Shown piece by piece: positions 30,460 through 39,400 of a stretch of DNA of 64,000 nt (the stretch's first letter is position 1; each line of letters starts with the position of its first letter). This DNA comes from Anniella stebbinsi. Taxonomy: Eukaryota > Chordata > Lepidosauria > Squamata > Anniellidae. Under the pieces are notes generated by a model, which did no database searches, was not told the DNA's origin, and saw nothing but the letters and a program-made list of their open reading frames with translations. Location of the stretch: the NCBI GenBank assembly GCA_029215795.1, contig JARDYH010000003.1:31869001-31933000 (forward strand), written 5' to 3'. Position numbers and translations under genes: made by a program.

Positions 30460-33400
30460 GTGCGCGCGCGCGCGCGCGCGCCCATGCATACACACATACG
30501 TGAGGATAACATTTCACGCATCCGATGTCGACTCTATTCTAAGAAAGTTTGTTCCATTGTTAGGGCGCAATCCTATGCATGTTTATACAGACGAAAGTCT
30601 TACAACTCCCAGCTGGCTGGGGAATGCTGGGAATTGTAGGACTTATGCCTAAACATGCATAGGATTCTACCTTAAATCTGTAAGCTTTTAAGGTGACACA
30701 CAACTCTTTTTTGTCCAAAGCAATTCCCCTTCTGAGGAGGCTTCTGAGTCTGAATTGTATCTTTCTCATGAAGATAGCTCCTTCCTCTCTTCAGGAAGGA
30801 ATTCCAAAGGAATTCCCTCTTCTCTGGGAATGTCCTTGTCTCCTACTGTTTCCGCACAGACTGCCAGTTTCTTTCTAGGTAAGGTGCTCGTAAGGTGCTT
30901 CTTAAACTCTGACGTTTTCCCTGCTATCCCTGTTCGCAATAGAATGTCTCGGGACCTGTCCGAAGCCCTGAAGGAAAGCACCAAAGAGGTGCATGCGGAG
31001 GCAGAGAGCACAGAGTTCATGATGAGCTTCCAGAAGGGGAAGGTGTCACTTCGAGAATTTAAGGTACCCAAGACCTGGTGTGTGGGGCGGGGGGGGGGGG
31101 GAGGATGACTTGACGATGGGATGCTTGTGCAGTTCACGGCCCTAGGTGGCAGGAAGCTGTTCGAAGTTAATAACATGGAAACATTTGTCTCCATTTTGGT
31201 GCCCTCCAGATGTGCTGGACTACAACTCTGATCATGGCAGGTTGGGGAAATCTGATGTAATTTAATACAGCGCCCAGAACAGAGCCTTGAATCTGTCTTT
31301 TCACTTTAAGCTTGAAGAACTGTGCTGATACAATTAACCATTTCCAGTGAAGGCTGATGGCTCTGATTTTGGTGGTGCTGTGAATTCGCTCTGGGTTTCT
31401 GTTAGAACCAGGTCAGAAAAAGGAAGAAACAAATTCTCAGGATGCAAAAGATGTTTTATTTCAAAGCCCGACACGTTTTGGCCTGAGTTTTTCCAAAGGC
31501 CTTCCTCAGGGGGTTGTTAGAAGATGTCTGCAGCAATACTTCTGGCAAAATAATTGCCTCCTATGATAATCAATGCTGACTGAGCCATTGATTATCATAG
31601 GAGGAAGGCCTTTGGAAAAAAATGCAAGCTGAAATGTGTCAGGCTTTGAAATAAAACATCTTTGCATCCTGAGAACTTGTTTCTCCCTTTTTTCTAACCT
31701 GACTTGGATACTCTCCTTCTTTTGGTTTTTCAGTTAGAACCAGCCAGAACTCTAAAGATGCTATCCAAGGTGCTGAACCTATTGGGGGAGGGTTCAGCAC
31801 CTTGGATAGCTCCATGGAATTCTGACTGAAACCCAGAATGGATTCATAGCCCCACTGAAATCAGGGCCACCAGCCCCTACTGAGCATTTCAACTACAATA
31901 TTCAGCGGATTTACCATTTAGATAACCCTTCCCTAACATGGTGCCTCCCCAATGTTTTGGACTAGAGATCCCATTAGCCTTAGCAAGCATGGCCAATGGT
32001 CAGGAGCTTTGGGAAGTGTAATCCAAAACATCAGAAGGTCAGCAGGATGGGGAAGGCTGGGTTAGATTCATAATTTTTTTAAAAAAAACCTTTCAAATTG
32101 ACTAAAAGGGTGCCACTGATGAATCAGGTAGCAAATTATTTCTTTTTTTAAAAAATAATACAATTTTTTTAAAAAATAAACTGTAGAGGGTGAGAACCAT
32201 CTTATAAGAAGCTTTCCCCACCAAATAGAGGAGAATTATTCTTTGCATTTATATTCTACTTTTCCTCCAAGGAGCTCAGGATGGCATATATATTTTATTT
32301 ATATTTTATTTATTAAAACATTTATATCCTGCCCTATATCACAAGGATCTCAGGGCAGCGTACAGATAAAGGCATACATATAAATAGAATAAATATACAA
32401 TTCTAAAACAAATTAAACCATTAATATATTACAACCAATATGAAATTTTAAAACAGTAAAATCCAATTAAAACTAGACAGTGTGCGAGCTGGTGGATTTA
32501 GCCATCAAAGACTTTATTAAAAAGCCATGTCTTAACCTGGTGCCAAAATGAAGCCAGTGCTAGTGCCAGTCAGGCCTCCAGGGGGAAGGCATTCCACAGC
32601 TGGGGTGCCACAACAGAGAAAGCCCTCTCCCATGTCCCACCATAGCGTATATCTTCTCTTTCCCCTGCTTATCCTCATAACAGCCCTGTGAGGTATGTTA
32701 AGCTGATAGAGTATGGCCCAAGTTCACCTAGTGAGCTTTGTAGCTGAGTGGGGAGTTGAACATTATATGTTGTATAATGCAACATATAGAAAGGCAGAGA
32801 AAGACCCCCTCCTCTCCTCCCCATGGGGAAAAAAAACACATGTAAAGAAGATGACCTTACTTCTGCAAAGAATCCAGGAGCAGAACAGTAAAGATGTGAA
32901 TTAAAAGCCTCAAGTGGGAGGACAGGTAGATCAGGATAGATCTCTAGGTGATTTACAGGAAGTCAACAAGGGTTTCTAACTTCCAATTGTTTAACAATTG
33001 CAACAACACCCATCCCAATTTAGGCTGCTGAGACAAAACAAAAAAGCTTGGGAGGAAAACTAGGCACAGATTGTTGTGTGGAAGGACTGTGAGTTTGGTT
33101 TTGATAGTGAAAACAAATTCTTGGGCTGAGTTTATGCTCACAGGCAGGCACCCTGTTTTTCAACATTAGCTGTACGTCCATCCCTCTGACCCGCTCTTTT
33201 GCATCAGGTGCCAGTTGGTGGACCTTGGGCTTTAGTTAAAAAAAAAATGACAAAATAGATGCACAAGCCTAAAGTCTGCCCACTGCTGACTTAGCTCCTC
33301 TTCTGTATTATGATGGCAATGGGCCTGATCCAGCCAACGTTAAACACATTTAAATTCCATTGATTCTTTTGTGAGGGACTGAAGCACGTGCTTTCGGGTT

Positions 33401-36400
33401 CTGATGTCAGGGATGAATGGAAATGGCATGCCAATCCTAACGATGTTTATCCAGAAGTCAGTGGGATATTTCTACGTCTGTTTACGATTGCAGCCTTCAA
33501 AAGCTTATTTGTTGGCTAGATTGTACCCAGTATTTGTGACCCAGCACAAACATTTATCCCAATTGTAGTTGTGTGATCTGCACATCCCTAAAGGCAAGTT
33601 TGCTTGAATTAAGTGGCTTGCCAGGTTTGGTGACTAATTGAAATATACATACTTAGGAAAAGTGAAAAGGCCAAGAGGGAGTAATAATAATTCAAAATAA
33701 GTTATAAGTATGTTATTGTTGTTGTTATTGTTGTTGTTTACCCTCCAAAAAGAAAAGCAAGAAATTATCAGTCCATAGCCAGTATGAAATATGAAAACGA
33801 ACAGGGAAAATTGAGATAGAAACCAGAAAAGATTTCCTGACAATCAGGTCTGTTCCTGCTACTAACTGCCATAGTTCTAAATGGTATAGAACCATTTCAC
33901 ACATTATGCAGTAGCAAATCTGGCTTTGCCATCAAGTATATAGTTAACAAGGAGCCACAGTAAAGTGTGTCTTTTTCATGGGTGTACTTGTATGACACTT
34001 GTGTTTTCAAACAGGTATTTGTTGCATTTACATATTACATTTCAAGTGTACACTTAAAACAACTTAGGCATGCTTCCAAGGGAGAAAAAAGCTAGGTGGT
34101 GAAGTATCTTGTTCCTTAATGTTGGAATTACATTTTGCTTCATGTCAGAGGTGAAGACACAATTCCTAGGTTCATTTCTGGATTTTAGCAAAGTCTGCCT
34201 TTCAGAAGTGTGACAGATCCGATGGCAGTAGATAATTAAACAAATGCTAACTGGTTACCATACTTTGCTGAAGCCCTGTAGAAGAAGTTAGAAATAATTA
34301 TTAGGTGTAGGAGCTGAATAGACAATTCAGCAGGAACTCAGATTTAACAAAGTCAACAGGAAAAGAAACAGAGAGGAAATTGTGACATTCTTGAGAAATT
34401 AGTTCAGGAGGCCAATATTTTACCAAGCCAACAAATGATTAATATTGCCTTGAGATTTCTCTTCTTTGTTGATTGGCTGATTTCCAATAAACCAGACTGA
34501 CTGTGTGGGAAGGGAGAGCATAAAATCAACAAGTCAATAATACTCAGAAGTGGTTTAATAATCCATAGCTACCAGGGAGGTGGGGTGGGGGATGCAGGTA
34601 TTAAAATATAAGAGTCATTCTCTGGTAAGATAATGAAAATCAGCTTCCAAACAGACCATAAAACGTCACGGCCAAATTACACATACCTAGATCTCCTGAA
34701 TTTTTCTTTTAATTTTAAAAAGCTGCTAATGCAGGGAAGGGGGCAGACTGGATCAGGGCAGCAGTCCTGTGGGGCAGGGGAGTGTTTAATCGTTCCCACC
34801 CTATGCCATTTCCCCCAATTGAAATAGTCTCCCAAAGCTGCTAATAGCATGAAAGGGTGGGTGGAAGATACTTTCCTTGCCCCCAATGGTGTTAATCACA
34901 ACTTTGATCAGGGAGGTGGGCAGTTTTGATCTGGAAACTGGTGTGGGAGGGTTAAGCACCCCTTCCCCTATCGCTGCTGCTTTGAGCTCTGCCAGTCTCC
35001 ACCCCCAAGTCTGCTTTTAAAGCTAATAAAGAAGATGTCAGGAGACCCCCTTCTGGATCTCTTCTGTGATATGTAGTTTGAGCCTCAGCAGAAACTTTAA
35101 AAGGCAAAGTTAGACCTCAGAAATCAAAAGTTGCTTCAAGTCATGTTTTGAGAGGTCAATTGGTTAATGATTTGTGCTATCTGAATGTTAAAGCTGCTTA
35201 ATATCAGAGACTCTAGGAGTCTCTATAAATATCTATTTAAAATATCTATAAAATAGTCAAACCAGTTAAAATGTTCAACTTTCAGCTCCCATCAGCCCAA
35301 TCCCTAATACTGACAGTGATTCACTATGCTTTTAAAACTACTGATTTAAACAAAAGAAGTGGTCCTGTCCACACCCATTCTCTTCTATTATAGTGAGCAT
35401 GATTACAAGCTTAACTATTGCAGGCAAAGGCAGAATTCAAACTTACCAGATCTACACCAGCCTGCCTCAGATGTCTTGGACTACAACTCCCAGCAATCCT
35501 GATCATTAGCCATGCTGGCTGGCTCTGATGGGAATTGAAGTCCAAAATATCAGGAAGGCACCAAGCTGGGGAAGGCCGATCTACACTGCTTTATACAAGA
35601 ACCCCAACATTAGGCTGACCAGATAAAATCCAGGTCAGGGCTCATGTAACTTTAACAGTTGTAGAAAAAAGGGAATTTCAGCCAGTGTCATTTGTATGCA
35701 ATTAGTTCTTGGTGATATTCCCTCTTCATCACAATAGTTAAAGGTGCACGGGCCCTGCCTTCTTTTGCATATGGTCACTCTAGTATAGTGCCTGCAACTT
35801 TAACTGTTGTGATGAAGAGGGAATTTCACCAGGAACGAATTGCATACAAATGACACTGGCTGAAATTCCCTTTTCTCTACAACTGTTAAAGTTACATGAG
35901 CCCTGACCTGGATTTTATCTGGTCAGCCTACCCAACATGCACCTATTCTGGTTGGTGGACAACAGTGGCTTGGGATCAGAGCCAGATGGGAAATGGTGGT
36001 GCAAGGGATGGAGCCAATCCCATACTTTACGGACTCCATGAGCCATACACCAGGATGATTCACACCTAAAGTACATATTTACACTTGAGTTGCTACAGAT
36101 CAAGGATTCAAACAGCCAAATTTACTGGGAGAGGGGAACGATTATGATAGCTGCTGCTAGAAGTCAGAAATCCTTGTTGATCAACTGCAAATCACTCAGC
36201 AATCTCTAAGTAGTCCTGATTTACCTTCTGCTCACCTCCATGCTACTGTGTTTCCTGCTTAATTGGTAAATTTGCAGGTTACACCTAACAATGCTTTCAA
36301 AGGTTTATCAGTCACAACAACAAATGCTTTCCCAGGCAGAGGATTTCTAGAACTGTGGAAGAACCAAGAACCTCTTCCCAGATGTGGTGATTGATATCCT

Positions 36401-39400
36401 GTCTTGGCTCATATGGTATTGCTAAAGATGCATTTGGTCACTCTGAGGCTTCATAATAGAACTAAGAATATAATAATAGCCATGCTGAATTTATGTATTT
36501 CATTTATTTCATGACATTTCTATACTGCCCAATACCAAAGCTGCCTGGGCAGTTTACAAAGATTAAAAACTATTTAAAATATAATATTATGCATAAAATA
36601 ACCAGCTGATTGGGGGAAGTCAATGAATAGGGCAAGTACAACAGCACCCTCCCGCTTGTTTTCCCCAGCAGCTGGTAAACAAAGACACATTAATACTGGA
36701 AGTAATACATAGCCATCATGACTAATAGCCATTATCTTCCATGAGTTTATCTGTTTGCCTTTCAAAAACCATCCAAGTTGATGGCCATCACTACATCTTG
36801 TGCTAGTGAATTCCATAGTTTAACTATGCGCTGTGTGAAGAAGCACTTTCTTTTATCTGTCCTGAATCTCCCATCAAATCAGCATCATGGAATATCCCCT
36901 ATTGGATTCTACTATTATGAGAAAGGAGAGGGGGATGGCTCCCTATCCACTTTTTCCACACCATGCATAATTTTGTACACCTCTATCATGCCTCCCCATG
37001 CTCGACTCAAGGATTCCTAGGTATGTGGGGCCAATGTTTTGAAGAACCTGATTTTATATAGGTCAAAATGCACACCCAATTGTTACCTGAGAGTGTCATC
37101 TGCAACTATTGCCTGCACTACTGGTTGACTGAAGACTTGTGCATGAAGGAATTGAGGGTGTGTCCAGGAAGCGGTTTGGGACAGGCTCAAATGAGCTATG
37201 CATATTTGACTCTGACAAACTACACGTCACGTACTGTTGTTTCCATATCACTCGTGCTACTCCTTTGCCTAACTGCCAGCCCACAACATGGGATGCAGTG
37301 ATCTGACATGAGATGAGTGATCCACTAGAATTTAGCAAACACAACAACAGAGAAGTGCCTGCCTGTTGCAAATACTCTCCTTGCTTGCACAAGTGCCAAA
37401 CTAAAGTCAAAGGAAACTGCTGTCTGGATATACTATTAATTACACTTTACACGGGATGGATGGGAATCATGCTGCCAGCTTCCTTATCAGCTTGCATGTT
37501 GCAATTAAACCTCAGTTCTAATCACATTAGGTAGAAGCTCTCTTTATTTGATTAAACTCTCTGTCCCATAAGAGCACTTTGGATTGTGGCCCCAGAATAT
37601 TTCCCTCAAATTGTTATACAACACCCTGGATTGTCTAACTGCATGTAAACAGATCTCTCCTTGAACTTGGTTAATATTTAACATGTATCTAGTTCTGTTT
37701 TCTTTGTGCAACATGATTTGGGACAGAGAGTACTTTCTTAAAGTTTGTAAAGTGGTCATGTATGGATAAGAATGATCTGGTTGAAAGGGGAAGGGCCATG
37801 GGTCAATGGCAGAATATATACTATGCATACAGGAAGTCCCACATTAAACCACTGGCATCTCCAATTAAAAGGATAGCAGGTAGGAAGGCTAGGCAATGCC
37901 TCTGCCAGGTAGCTGCTGCCAGTCAGAGTTGACAAAGGGGTCCCAAACATGTTGGGTCACTGGGCACATTTGGAGAGTGTTGTTGGTGCTTTCACAAAAT
38001 GGGTGCCAATAGGGAACTGTGGCTTTCTTTTAATAGGAAGGTGGGATATAAATCCCAGTAATAAATAATAATAATGATAATAATAATAATAATAATAATT
38101 CTTACCCGCCTCTCCATTTGGACTGAGGCGGGGAACAGTAAATATAAAATATAATAAAATACATAAAACTGATTAAAAACATGGCACACATTATTAAAAC
38201 TGCATTAAAACATCATAAAAAACATCCTAAAACATTCTAAAATTCCACTGGATATGCCTGCCGGAAGACAACAGTCTTTATAGCTTTCTTAAATTCTAAA
38301 AGACTGTTAAGTTGACGAGTTTCCTCTGGCAGGTCATTCCATAGTCTGGGAGCGACAGAAGAAAAGGTCCTCTGGGTAACAGTTGTCACAAATCCACACA
38401 AATAGTTCTATGCGACATACAAGAAATTATCTTGTATGGCTAAAGGGAGACATTGGATCTAAGCTTTTCTTTCCCTGCCTCCATCTTTCTTTGTTTCAGC
38501 TCTATTTAGCTTCTCTGTACTACATCTATCTGGCTCTGGAGGAGGAGTCTGAGCAGAATAAGGACAACCCAGTCTATGCCCCTGTTTACTTCCCAGCTGA
38601 GCTGAATCGCAAGGCTGCCTTGGAGGAAGACCTGGAGTATTTCTATGGCCCCACATGGAGGAAGGAGATCCAGTGCCACGAGGCAACTCAAAAGTATGTG
38701 GACAGGCTACATCACGTGGGCCAGTATGAACCTGAGCTTTTGGTGGCCCATGCTTACACCCGATACCTGGGAGATTTGTCTGGGGGGCAGATTTTGAAGA
38801 AGATTGCCCAGAAGTCCCTCAATCTGCCCAGTACTGGAGAAGGACTGTCTTTCTTCAATTTCCCTGGAGTGACCAACATCAGCAAGTTCAAACAACTTTA
38901 TCGTGCTCGGATGAACAGTATCCCCATAGACTCTGCAACTGAGGAAAGAATCCTCCTAGAGGCTAAGAAATCTTTTCTGCTGAATATAGAGGTGAGCAAT
39001 TAGTTCGCTCTATCTTCTCACCAGGCAGGTTACAACCACCTTGAAAGTCAAGATGACATTTCTGTTGTCAATCCTGGGACATGATGAAGATTTATAAGAA
39101 CTGCATTGAGCATCTCCCACTTGGACATTTGTTCTTGTAACTTGAATCAGGGACATTGGAAAAAAAAACCTTTTTATTAGGACCAACCAGCAATTATATG
39201 AGCTAGCTTTTTTCTCTTATAGAAGTCATCCTCAAACAAAACTAAAACAAAACAAAAAAAGATAAAGCAGGGGAAAGTGGGAGATGACATTCTTGGAAAG
39301 ATAGCATGGCAGATGCCAGTTTGCGTGGTTTTTTAAAAAAAGACTTAAGATGGCAAATGAAGGCAACAATGTTGGTCTAGTAGGGAAAAAAGTCCAAACA

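Noticed and set aside
30268..30652. Open frames across the microsatellite near HMOX1 exon 1
   Set aside because: Dipeptide-repeat frames generated by the TC/TG/CG tract.
30755..30942. Alternative first exon of HMOX1 continuous with exon 2
   Set aside because: The open frame is intron read-through. Exon 1 at 30291-30310 joins in frame across GT-AG sites just downstream of the promoter motifs.
38459..38895. Minus-strand frames opposite HMOX1 exon 3
   Set aside because: Shadows of the conserved HMOX1 coding exon.
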